A stretch of DNA of 64,000 nucleotides from Paenibacillus bouchesdurhonensis (lineage in GTDB: Bacteria; Bacillota; Bacilli; Paenibacillales; Paenibacillaceae): the NCBI RefSeq assembly GCF_900155685.1, contig NZ_LT732548.1:1694696-1758695 (forward strand), given 5' to 3'. Shown here in pieces: positions 7,569 to 15,001 of the stretch. The position numbers were made by a program, and so were the translations under genes. Below the pieces are notes generated by a model, which saw only the letters and a list, made by a program, of their open reading frames with translations, searched no databases and had not been told where the DNA came from. Numbering within the stretch: the stretch's first letter is position 1; the number at the start of each line of letters is the position of its first letter.

Positions 7569-8555
7569 ATGAAACAAAGATTAGCTTTATTGTTGGTACT
7601 GACAGTCATGATAAGCATGTTCTCTCTTCCTTCTTCGCAAGCAGCTGATCCCGGGTATGTTGGGTTTGCGACTTTGAATGGCGGAACAACCGGGGGAGCC
7701 GGGGGTACTTCCGTTACGGTCACCACAGGGGCCGCGCTGCAAACAGCGCTCAAAAACAAAGGCAGCCAGCCGCTGACGATTTATGTATCGGGCAAAATCA
7801 CTCCGGCCAACTCCTCGGACAATAAAATCAGCGTCAAGGACGTAAATGACGTCTCGATCCTGGGCGTGGGTGCCGGAGCTGAATTTGATGGGATAGGTAT
7901 CAAAGTGACGCGTGCCAGCAATATCATCATCCGCAATCTGAAAATCCACCATGTCAATATTGGCGACAAGGACGCGATCAGTATTGAAGGTCCGGCCAAT
8001 AACGTCTGGGTGGATCACAATGAGCTGTATTCCACTCTGGATTCCGACAAAGACTATTATGACGGGCTGATCGACGTGAAGAAAAATGCCGAGTATGTTA
8101 CAATCTCGTACAATTACATCCATGACAGCTGGAAAACATCGCTGGTCGGCTCGTCCGACAGCGACAATTATGACCGGAAAATCACTTATCACCATAATCG
8201 GTTCGAAAATATCAATTCCCGCGGGCCGCTGTTCCGTTTTGGCCAGGGCCATCTATTCAATAATTATTACAACAATATTATCGACACAGGGATCAACTCA
8301 AGAATGGGGGCCAAGCTCCGTATTGAGCATAATGTGTTTGAAAATTCAAAAGATCCGATCGTTACATTGTACAGTAAAGAGCAAGGATATTGGGATGTGA
8401 AGGACAATCTGTACGTGAACAGCACGGGCAGCATGCCCACTACATCTACAACCAGCTACACTCCGCCTTACAGCTATTCGCTAGATGCGGTAAATACGGT
8501 GAAGAATCACGTGATTGCGAACGCAGGCGTGGGCAAGATCAACGTTGGAAATTAA
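7569..8555 (+). CDS. Secreted pectate lyase, polysaccharide lyase family 1
   Basis: 328 residues from the ATG at 7569 (AAGGATG in front; an in-frame TTG lies 21 bp upstream). A signal peptide covers residues 1-26 with a likely cut after SSQAA. The mature protein is a PL1 right-handed beta-helix with the hallmark [11 protein letters not shown] at 145-155, calcium-binding Asp residues around DGLID (165-169), and RGPLFRFG at 218-225. It cleaves polygalacturonan by beta-elimination outside the cell. A perfect cre site lies upstream and a hairpin follows the stop, so it is a monocistronic, glucose-repressed gene. Confidence 0.94.
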   Translation: MKQRLALLLVLTVMISMFSLPSSQAADPGYVGFATLNGGTTGGAGGTSVTVTTGAALQTALKNKGSQPLTIYVSGKITPANSSDNKISVKDVNDVSILGVGAGAEFDGIGIKVTRASNIIIRNLKIHHVNIGDKDAISIEGPANNVWVDHNELYSTLDSDKDYYDGLIDVKKNAEYVTISYNYIHDSWKTSLVGSSDSDNYDRKITYHHNRFENINSRGPLFRFGQGHLFNNYYNNIIDTGINSRMGAKLRIEHNVFENSKDPIVTLYSKEQGYWDVKDNLYVNSTGSMPTTSTTSYTPPYSYSLDAVNTVKNHVIANAGVGKINVGN

Positions 8556-8574
8556 TCGATAGATTGAATTTTAT

Positions 8575-8607
8575 ACGCGTGTACCCGGCAGGGTTGCGCG
8601 TTTTTTT
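8575..8607 (+). terminator. Terminator after pectate lyase
   Basis: Stem from ACGCG and ACCC (8575 on) pairing with GGGT and GCGCGT, followed by seven T, 20 bp after the stop codon. The stem is imperfect but the T run is strong. Confidence 0.75.
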
Positions 8608-8713
8608 GTATGAATGGATAGTTGTCTTCCTCTGATGTATAAGAAGGGTCATAGACAGTCGGCGGCAAGTTATTTTAAGATAAAGCCTAATTTGCCCTAA
8701 AGGAGTCATAAGC

Positions 8714-9682
8714 ATGAAATACAAATCGTTAGAGCTGGAAAAACCTATAACTTATGAGTTGGAAGGGCTGGAAATCGGCATCACTTCCAATTGTAACTTC
8801 CGCTGCGATTATTGCTGCGCCTATCAGAGAAACGACGGGAACAGCATCGGAGCGAAGGAGATCATTCCTCTTCTGGAACAGCTGCCGCACCTCAAGAGAG
8901 TGAGGCTCTCCGGCGGCGAGGTCACTTTAAAGTATGAAGATTGCGTGGAGGTTGTAAGTTACTGTGCGGCTCGCGGGGTTCAAACTCAGCTCAATTCCAA
9001 CGGCAGCCTGCTGAGTGAGGAACGAATCCAGCGGCTGGCTGATGCGGGACTTACGACGATCCATATATCGTTTAATTTTACTACGGCTGAGGCGTTTTCC
9101 CAGTACTATCATATTCATCCCAGCGTGTATCAGAAAATTAGAAACAACATTGCTATGTTCGCTAAGACTAGGGTCGATACCGTGCTTGAGACGCTGCTCT
9201 TCAGTGAAACCGAGCATCATATGAAAGAGATTCATGACCATGTCTATGAAATGGGCGCTCGCACGCATGAGATACAGAATAGCATCATTATGAACCATAG
9301 CGGGTGGAAGGCCATAGCTGCACGGGAAACTTTGAAGCAGGCGGTAAATGATCTCATTGCCCATAAAAAAGAAGATATGACGCTATATTTTACCTGCATG
9401 GATCGGTTTATGGAGGAGCTTGGTTTTCAGGAACGGCCGGGCGTTTATTTCCCGCACTGTATCGAAGGAAAGAAGCAGCTTCATTTGCACGGCAACGGCG
9501 ATATCATTATTTCGGAGCTTTGCCATCCTGTCATTATTGGCAATATACACAAAGGTACTTCACTGCGTGATATTTACCTTGAAATGCCAGCGGCATTAAA
9601 GCAGTTTCTCGACCAGGAACCATGTCCCGCGCGGGAAGCCCTATTTCCGTCCGACCCTCATTCGGATGAAACCGTGCTGTAG
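8714..9682 (+). CDS. Radical SAM protein, MoaA/SPASM-like, function unknown
   Basis: 322 residues; AAAGGAG precedes the ATG. The radical SAM cluster motif C27-x3-C31-x2-C34 (CNFRCDYC) is followed by the SAM-binding GGE at 67-69. The C-terminal part has more cysteines (FTCMD, FPHC, ELCHP, EPCP) and a HLHGNGDI...IGNI pattern like the auxiliary-cluster region of SPASM/MoaA proteins, so a second iron-sulfur cluster is likely. It is shorter than many SPASM enzymes, and no obvious precursor peptide, MoaC-like or carrier gene is adjacent. It stands alone between two terminators. Substrate unknown; a peptide or cofactor precursor is possible. Confidence 0.82.
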   Translation: MKYKSLELEKPITYELEGLEIGITSNCNFRCDYCCAYQRNDGNSIGAKEIIPLLEQLPHLKRVRLSGGEVTLKYEDCVEVVSYCAARGVQTQLNSNGSLLSEERIQRLADAGLTTIHISFNFTTAEAFSQYYHIHPSVYQKIRNNIAMFAKTRVDTVLETLLFSETEHHMKEIHDHVYEMGARTHEIQNSIIMNHSGWKAIAARETLKQAVNDLIAHKKEDMTLYFTCMDRFMEELGFQERPGVYFPHCIEGKKQLHLHGNGDIIISELCHPVIIGNIHKGTSLRDIYLEMPAALKQFLDQEPCPAREALFPSDPHSDETVL

Positions 9683-9728
9683 GTAAGCGGCCATTATCGC
9701 TCGAAGCATGGTAAATTAGAACAGATAA

Positions 9729-9764
9729 AAACGGCTATCCTCAATGCGCGGAGGATAGCCGTTT
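9729..9764. terminator. Bidirectional terminator between convergent genes
   Basis: Perfect 14-bp arms AAACGGCTATCCTC and GAGGATAGCCGTTT around an 8-nt loop, with A and T tracts on the outer sides. It sits between the radical SAM gene (plus) and the ABC permease gene (minus). Confidence 0.9.
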
Positions 9765-9806
9765 GTTGATTTAAAGACGGCTGCAAAACCGCCGTTTTCG
9801 GTTCCG

Positions 9807-10931
9807 TCAGGAGCGGCCGCGAATTTCCTGCCGAAGGAACAGAACGTAGGAAATGGCGAAGCAGATCAAGGTCAAAGCGATAAGGCCGGTCACCTGCGGC
9901 CAGACGAGCAGCAGGCTTTGCCCGAAGGGCAAGGGACTGGCAATGGCACCGTAGACCTGCTCGGTCGTAAGCGGCCCCAGGTTGCGAACCGAGGGCATGA
10001 GCAGAGTCGTCGTCGCTTCATTGAAGAGCGTGTAGGGAGACAATCTGCTCAGCCATAGCATTTGATTCTGAAAGCCAACAATGTCCTCGACGGTTGCCGT
10101 TCCGGCATTTGGGGCGATACCCTTGGACACGATGTTTAATATCATGTCATAGAAGAAGCTGAAGAACAGCCATACGGCGATTCCTGATAGCGCCGAGGTG
10201 GCGGGCTGCCGGAAGCGCACCGAGAATACGATGGATAAATTAAGCCAGAACCCGATATAAAAAATAGTGACGAGCAGGAAGCTGATCATTCTTAAAAATT
10301 CCTCTAATGTAGGAGGAATGCCGATAATGATCGTTCCCAGCGCCATAATAAGGAAGCCCAGCGTCAGGAACATCATGCTGATGACGCTTAGGGAGGCGGC
10401 GAACTTCGCGTTCAGCAAAGCGTCGCGGTGCAGCGGCTGTGCCATGATTCGGCTTAATGTTCCTTTATTCCGTTCGCTGTTAATGGCGTCAAAACCAAGC
10501 CCGATTCCGAGAAGCGGGCCGAGAAACCCGATAAAGCTGATAAAGGAAGGCAAGGTTCCGTCCGACAGCGTGAACAGCTTCAGAATCACGAATTCATTTG
10601 CGGAGCTGTCCGATTGGATTGCCTCTTGTATGCTGTTCATGGCCGTATACAAGGAGGCGATACAGGTAAGAAGGATTATGCCAAGCAGCAGCATAAAGCG
10701 CCAGCTTCGGATATGATCGGAAATCTCTTTTCGCACCAATACGCCAAAAGGGGAGGCGACCCGGCTTAAAGTATCCTTACTCCTTTCGGAGAAAGATTCC
10801 GGCTTCCGGCTTTCGACATTACGTGAAGCCCAGCGAAGCAGAGGCGATTCTCGCCAGCTTTGGACTGCACGCCGCAGGCTGCCTATGAGATCAGGCTTGC
10901 TGTTTTTCTGTTCGGTCGCTTCCTTGGTCAT
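9807..10931 (-). CDS. ABC-2 type transporter permease
   Basis: 374 residues from the ATG at 10931, which has a perfect GAAGGAGGTGA ribosome site; it overlaps the end of the ATPase gene by 41 bp, indicating translational coupling. A long cytoplasmic N-terminal stretch (about 1-70) is followed by a first membrane segment, an extracellular loop and five further segments, the last near the C-terminus (LIALTLICFAISYVLFL). The NatB/YhaP-like pattern with INSERNKGTLSRIMAQPLHRDALLNAKF between segments 2 and 3 is typical of ABC-2 permeases. It forms an exporter with the upstream ATPase; cargo unknown. Confidence 0.88.
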   Translation of the reverse strand: MTKEATEQKNSKPDLIGSLRRAVQSWRESPLLRWASRNVESRKPESFSERSKDTLSRVASPFGVLVRKEISDHIRSWRFMLLLGIILLTCIASLYTAMNSIQEAIQSDSSANEFVILKLFTLSDGTLPSFISFIGFLGPLLGIGLGFDAINSERNKGTLSRIMAQPLHRDALLNAKFAASLSVISMMFLTLGFLIMALGTIIIGIPPTLEEFLRMISFLLVTIFYIGFWLNLSIVFSVRFRQPATSALSGIAVWLFFSFFYDMILNIVSKGIAPNAGTATVEDIVGFQNQMLWLSRLSPYTLFNEATTTLLMPSVRNLGPLTTEQVYGAIASPLPFGQSLLLVWPQVTGLIALTLICFAISYVLFLRQEIRGRS

Positions 10932-11925
10932 GTCCTTCACCTCCTTCGAAATAACGATGATAGATTTCATCAAGCCCATACTGCTTCCGCTGCAAGCCGA
11001 ACAAGGAGACGCCGGATTCCACGATCATTCGGGCAATTCCATCGCTGCAATCGGTATCGGAGCCGATCAGCAGTCTTGTGCGACCACTGGACTCGACTCT
11101 ATCCTGCAGGGATAGCTGCCCATCCTCGTGACCTTCGGCCAATTCGGCATGCCGTACGCCTGGGATGGCCCGAATCCGCTGCAGCAGCTCGGCATCCAAG
11201 GGTCCGCTCTCCACGGTAATTTGCAGAGGATCGTCGGCAAAGAGCGTGTGTGACAGGCTGGCTATGTCGCCTTCGGCGAGCAGACGACCGCGGACGAACA
11301 AGCCAACCCGGTCGCAAATTTGCTGCACCTGGTGGAGTTGATGGGAGGACAGCAGCACTGTCAATCCTTGTTCCTCGCTCAGGCTGCGGATGAGAGTGAG
11401 CAGCTCATCCATTCCCTTGGGATCAATGCCAAGGGTAGGTTCATCCAGAATAATAATTTCCGGCGCTTTAATCAGGACATCGGCCAATCCGAGCCGCTGC
11501 CGCATGCCTCGAGAATAAGCGCCAACCCTCTTGTGTGCTGCATGCTGCAGGCCTACGCTCTCCAGCAATTGATAGGCACGATCCTTGGCTTCCGCTTCGG
11601 GCACCTGGTTTAGTCTCGCCGTCAGCACCAGATTTTCCAGGCCGGTACGATCCTCGTAGAAGCCGACATCGTCCGGCAAATAACCGACCTTGCGTTTCAC
11701 GGGAATAGGCTCCCTCGTGGGATCGAGACCGAGAACGTTTATGGTGCCGCTATCAGGCTCGCTGAGCCCAAGCAGCATGAGAATTGTCGTCGATTTTCCC
11801 GCTCCGTTCGGCCCGAGCAGGCCGAATATTTCGCCGCGTTTAATTTGCAGCGACAGCTGATCGACAGCTCTTACCCCGTTATAGCTTTTCGTCAATTCCT
11901 GAATGTCGATGACCGTCTCTGACAC
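10891..11925 (-). CDS. ABC transporter ATP-binding protein
   Basis: 344 residues, GTG start at 11925 with GGGAGG before it and only 2 bp after the stop of the NEW3 gene. Walker A GPNGAGKS is at 38-45, the signature YSRGMRQRLG at 137-146, and Walker B IIILDEP at 157-163, with a 120-residue C-terminal extension typical of drug- or sodium-export (CcmA/NatA-like) subunits. It drives the ABC-2 permease encoded downstream. The three-gene operon (NEW3 protein, ATPase, permease) faces an ECF sigma factor gene. Confidence 0.93.
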   Translation of the reverse strand: MSETVIDIQELTKSYNGVRAVDQLSLQIKRGEIFGLLGPNGAGKSTTILMLLGLSEPDSGTINVLGLDPTREPIPVKRKVGYLPDDVGFYEDRTGLENLVLTARLNQVPEAEAKDRAYQLLESVGLQHAAHKRVGAYSRGMRQRLGLADVLIKAPEIIILDEPTLGIDPKGMDELLTLIRSLSEEQGLTVLLSSHQLHQVQQICDRVGLFVRGRLLAEGDIASLSHTLFADDPLQITVESGPLDAELLQRIRAIPGVRHAELAEGHEDGQLSLQDRVESSGRTRLLIGSDTDCSDGIARMIVESGVSLFGLQRKQYGLDEIYHRYFEGGEGHDQGSDRTEKQQA

Positions 11926-11927
11926 GG

Positions 11928-13088
11928 TTATCGCCTCCCGTATTTACGAATCAGATAGTAGATGCCTCCAAGGATCGCTGCAATGACAAGCACTCCGACC
12001 CAGCCCCAGAGCATAGAGCCTTTCACGGCAACACGGAACTGTGCCGAGGAGCTGGATTCCGGAGATGAGGCTGTCATGCCAGTGACGTAGTCTCCGGCAA
12101 TCGCTTTTTTGCTTGCCGTTATTTTGGCCTCGACAGTGGTGGATTGCCCGGCCGCCAGCTTGTCGATCGTTTTCGGGCTAAAGCTGACCTCCCAGTCTAC
12201 CGGCGCGTTCGAGCTAAGGTTAATGTCTGAAAGATCGGCGGTACCGGTGTTTTTAACCAGCAGGTCGATGGTTTTGCTGCCGCCTGCGGTAACATTCGTG
12301 CTAAGCAATCCGCTTGGTGTAGTCAGCTCTAGTCCGTAGGTACCTGTGATGACGGCTTCCAGCTTCACCTCGGAAGAGGTCGATTGATTAGAAGCGCTGA
12401 CGGGAATGCTGTAAGCTCCTTCCTTCACCTGCTCCGGCGGCTGTACCTTAACGGTGATGGATTGGTTTGCCCCAGGCTCTACCTCGACAGAGGATACCTG
12501 ATTGTCTCCGGCCGTAAAGGTTACGTTCCACCCCGGGTCGGCCTGAGCCTGCAAAGCGTAGTTTTGTTTATCCGCCGTACGGTTTTGCAGCTTGAGCGAG
12601 TAAGTGAAGCTGGAATCGGAAGGACCCTGCAAATTGGCCTGATCTGTCGTCAGCTCGGTCTGATAGGTTCCTTTTTCCGTAATTTCTACTGTAAATGGCA
12701 AGCGCGCTGCAGAACCGGCTGCAAGTTCGAAGCGATAGGTTCCTTTGTCTATTTGTAAGGGAACCGTCACATTTAGAGAGACGGAGCTGGATTCGCCCGG
12801 CTTAACGGACATTTCCTTCACCTGCCAGCCGCCGCTGTTCAACGTAGCGGTCCAGTCCTTGGGCAAATTTTGGAGCTCTAATGGCACTGTAACTACATCA
12901 GATGTGTTGTTGATAACCTCGACACTGTAATCCAGAGATTCGCCGGGCGGGACGGAAATCGAAGTGTACGCCGAATAAAGCGTGACTCCTCCGGCAGCAG
13001 ATGCTGGCATTCCGCCGAGCAGGCCGGCTCCGAGCGCAAGCAGGAGCAATAGGCTCAACAGTTTCATGTTCCTTCCCAACGGTTTCAT
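11928..13088 (-). CDS. Secreted membrane-anchored NEW3-domain protein
   Basis: 386 residues from the ATG at 13088, preceded by GAGGAGGG; in-frame ATGs at 13118 and 13067 are less well placed. A signal peptide (LLSLLLLLALGAGLLGGMPASA) is followed by three tandem beta-sandwich NEW3 (NPCBM-associated) domains, each recognisable by PGE(S/N)...V.V and NLP.DW or .DPGW..TF patterns, and a C-terminal membrane span (LWGWVGVLVIAAILGGIYYLI) ending RKYGRR. The protein is therefore outside the membrane and anchored at its C-terminus. It is the first gene of the operon with the ABC exporter and may act as its extracytoplasmic partner; that role is inference. Confidence 0.85.
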   Translation of the reverse strand: MKPLGRNMKLLSLLLLLALGAGLLGGMPASAAGGVTLYSAYTSISVPPGESLDYSVEVINNTSDVVTVPLELQNLPKDWTATLNSGGWQVKEMSVKPGESSSVSLNVTVPLQIDKGTYRFELAAGSAARLPFTVEITEKGTYQTELTTDQANLQGPSDSSFTYSLKLQNRTADKQNYALQAQADPGWNVTFTAGDNQVSSVEVEPGANQSITVKVQPPEQVKEGAYSIPVSASNQSTSSEVKLEAVITGTYGLELTTPSGLLSTNVTAGGSKTIDLLVKNTGTADLSDINLSSNAPVDWEVSFSPKTIDKLAAGQSTTVEAKITASKKAIAGDYVTGMTASSPESSSSAQFRVAVKGSMLWGWVGVLVIAAILGGIYYLIRKYGRR

Positions 13089-13158
13089 TGTATAAACCCT
13101 CCTCGAATATTTGTTCATAAGAAGTACGATGGAAGATGCTCGTTTGGATTTATAGAAA

Positions 13159-13197
13159 GCTTAAAATCAGCTAAATATTTGCTTAAAATCAGCTAAA
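13159..13197 (-). repeat. Duplicated 17-bp element in the divergent ABC/sigma intergenic region
   Basis: GCTTAAAATCAGCTAAA occurs twice exactly, at 13159-13175 and 13181-13197, 22 bp apart (two helical turns). On the minus strand one copy ends 5 bp before a TATAAA box, placing the copies over and upstream of the -35 region of the NEW3-ABC operon. This looks like a tandem regulator binding site or sigma recognition element. Confidence 0.55.
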
Positions 13198-13322
13198 ATG
13201 TCATTAATCAGGCAAAAAAGCGAATTTTATTTGCTACAATACGGTTAAAACGATAGGCCCTAATAAGGTTAGGCCCCAATATGATCCTAAGAAAACGGTT
13301 ATGATCAAGGAGGGAATGGGCT

Positions 13323-13937
13323 ATGAAGGAGAGCCCTGAATTATGGCTGGCGGAGATTGCGGAGGGGTCGGCTGCTGCTTTCGGCCGTTTTTATGATGCA
13401 TATGCTCCGATGGTTTACAGAATGGCCGAACAATGGATGATGGATGCTGTCGAGGCCGAGGATGTATGTCACGATGTATTCATGGAAGTTATGGACAAGG
13501 CAGGCAGCTATAATCCTGCGCGTGGCAGCGTGGAGGCATGGCTGGCGGTTCGCACCCGCAGCCGATCCATGGATCGATTGCGGAAGCATCAGCGAGTGTC
13601 CGTTGCAGAAGAATGGGAGATAAATCGGGAAGCGGATATTCTCTGGAGCCGAGGAATTGAATCCGCCGAGTATGAGGCGCTGCGCAAGTGGGAGATGGAG
13701 CAGCTGAAGGAGGCGATGCAGGCTATTCCGTCGATGCAGCGGATGGCGCTGCACGGGAGCTATATCGAGCAGCTATCGCACCGCGAAATTGCCGAGCATA
13801 TGAAGAAGCCGATTGGAACGGTTAAATCCTTAATCCGCTACGGTATCCGCAATTTGCGCCGGCGGCTGGATGAGATGACCCCGGGCAGGCTGAGAGGGGG
13901 AGTGGAGTCGTATGCACAAGATGAATTTCACAAATAA
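13323..13937 (+). CDS. ECF-family RNA polymerase sigma factor
   Basis: 204 residues; AAGGAGGG lies before the ATG. Region 2 (about 20-85, with AVEAEDVCHDVFMEVM) and region 4 (about 130-185, with SHREIAEHMKKPIGTVKSLIRYGIRNLRRRL) are clear, and region 3 is missing, as in ECF factors of the SigK-like (RskA-controlled) type. It directs RNA polymerase to a small regulon when released by its anti-sigma factor, whose gene overlaps its 3' end by 26 bp. The divergent NEW3-ABC operon is a likely target along with its own promoter. Confidence 0.92.
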   Translation: MKESPELWLAEIAEGSAAAFGRFYDAYAPMVYRMAEQWMMDAVEAEDVCHDVFMEVMDKAGSYNPARGSVEAWLAVRTRSRSMDRLRKHQRVSVAEEWEINREADILWSRGIESAEYEALRKWEMEQLKEAMQAIPSMQRMALHGSYIEQLSHREIAEHMKKPIGTVKSLIRYGIRNLRRRLDEMTPGRLRGGVESYAQDEFHK

Positions 13938-14811
13938 ACCCTTGGAATTGCCTGATGCCCAGGCGGAGCTTTGCGGCTTATTCACGGAGGAGCAGCTGGT
14001 GGATTTCGTTATGGGGCAGCTGCCGCCAGGAAAACAAGCAAAAATACTGGAGCACCGGAATCAATGCCGGATTTGTGATGTGATGATTAACGAATGGTCG
14101 GAGCTGTTGGGTCAGGCCGGCCTGGGGCTAAGCCCTGATTACGCAAGCAGCAATGCACTGTCTCAGGAGGCAGATGTCGCCGGGGCTGCTGAGCGAAGCC
14201 TTGACTGCGCAAGCAGTAATGGTGAACGGCATCCGCAAGGGCTGCCACATTCACTATCTCATCCGCCGCGAAGGCTGCGTGGTCGGCTGCTCCTATCTTT
14301 CAGGCTGCGATCACTACGCAAAAAGTGGTCTGCCCATCGCAGCGGTTATACCTATGGCGCGCTTGGTGGGATAACGGTATTCATGCTCATATGCGGTCTG
14401 TTTTCACTCCGGCCGCAAGGCTGGGTCGGAGGGGATCATGGCCAGCTTGAGCGGGATATTTCGCAACAAATCCACCTCATTCAAAGCGCTCATACGGAGC
14501 AGTTTATCATCGAGCCTCATCCGCCGTATTACGGAGAGGGCATGGTCTGGCTGAAGCGGGAATCAGGTGAAGTGCTGATCGTCGTCGATGGTTTGCATTC
14601 CGTTGTGGAGAAGGATTATCAGATCTGGCTGGAGATGAAGAATGAGGCGAGCAGCCCGGGGATTCTCTCCATACCGCATCCGCAAGGAAAAAGCTTTTAC
14701 CATGGGTATGGGGCCGGCGAAGCCGAGCGTCTGATCATTAGCCTGGAGCCGAAAGGCGGCAGCCAAGTGCAGACCGGGCCCGAAGCGGTATGGGTAGATA
14801 TGAAACGTTAA
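13912..14811 (+). CDS. Anti-sigma factor (zinc-finger plus RskA-like domain)
   Basis: 299 residues, membrane-bound. The cytoplasmic N-terminus has the anti-sigma zinc motif H48-x3-C52-x2-C55; a basic stretch leads into one membrane span at about 148-166; the external part (about 215-299) matches the anti-sigma-K factor RskA domain (VVDGLH..V....YQIWLEM and a C-terminal ISLEPKGGS). It overlaps the sigma gene by 26 bp, so the two are translationally coupled. A short internal near-repeat, with (Y/C)ASSN seen twice between residues 77 and 103, lies in the linker. Signal unknown; usually released by proteolysis. Confidence 0.88.
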   Translation: MHKMNFTNKPLELPDAQAELCGLFTEEQLVDFVMGQLPPGKQAKILEHRNQCRICDVMINEWSELLGQAGLGLSPDYASSNALSQEADVAGAAERSLDCASSNGERHPQGLPHSLSHPPRRLRGRLLLSFRLRSLRKKWSAHRSGYTYGALGGITVFMLICGLFSLRPQGWVGGDHGQLERDISQQIHLIQSAHTEQFIIEPHPPYYGEGMVWLKRESGEVLIVVDGLHSVVEKDYQIWLEMKNEASSPGILSIPHPQGKSFYHGYGAGEAERLIISLEPKGGSQVQTGPEAVWVDMKR

Positions 14812-15001
14812 AATATGATTGCCGGAATATTCGCCTCGCCGAACCGGCATTGTGGCATGCATAGGCATTGTGAGCTCGGGGATTCGAGAAATCACGATGT
14901 CTTTTTTTAATTTCCTGTTAAACTGATATTCAATAGAGCATAGGTGATCACGATAAAGATAAATAGACCAGACCAAAATGATTAAAGGGGAAGTCATAGC
15001 G

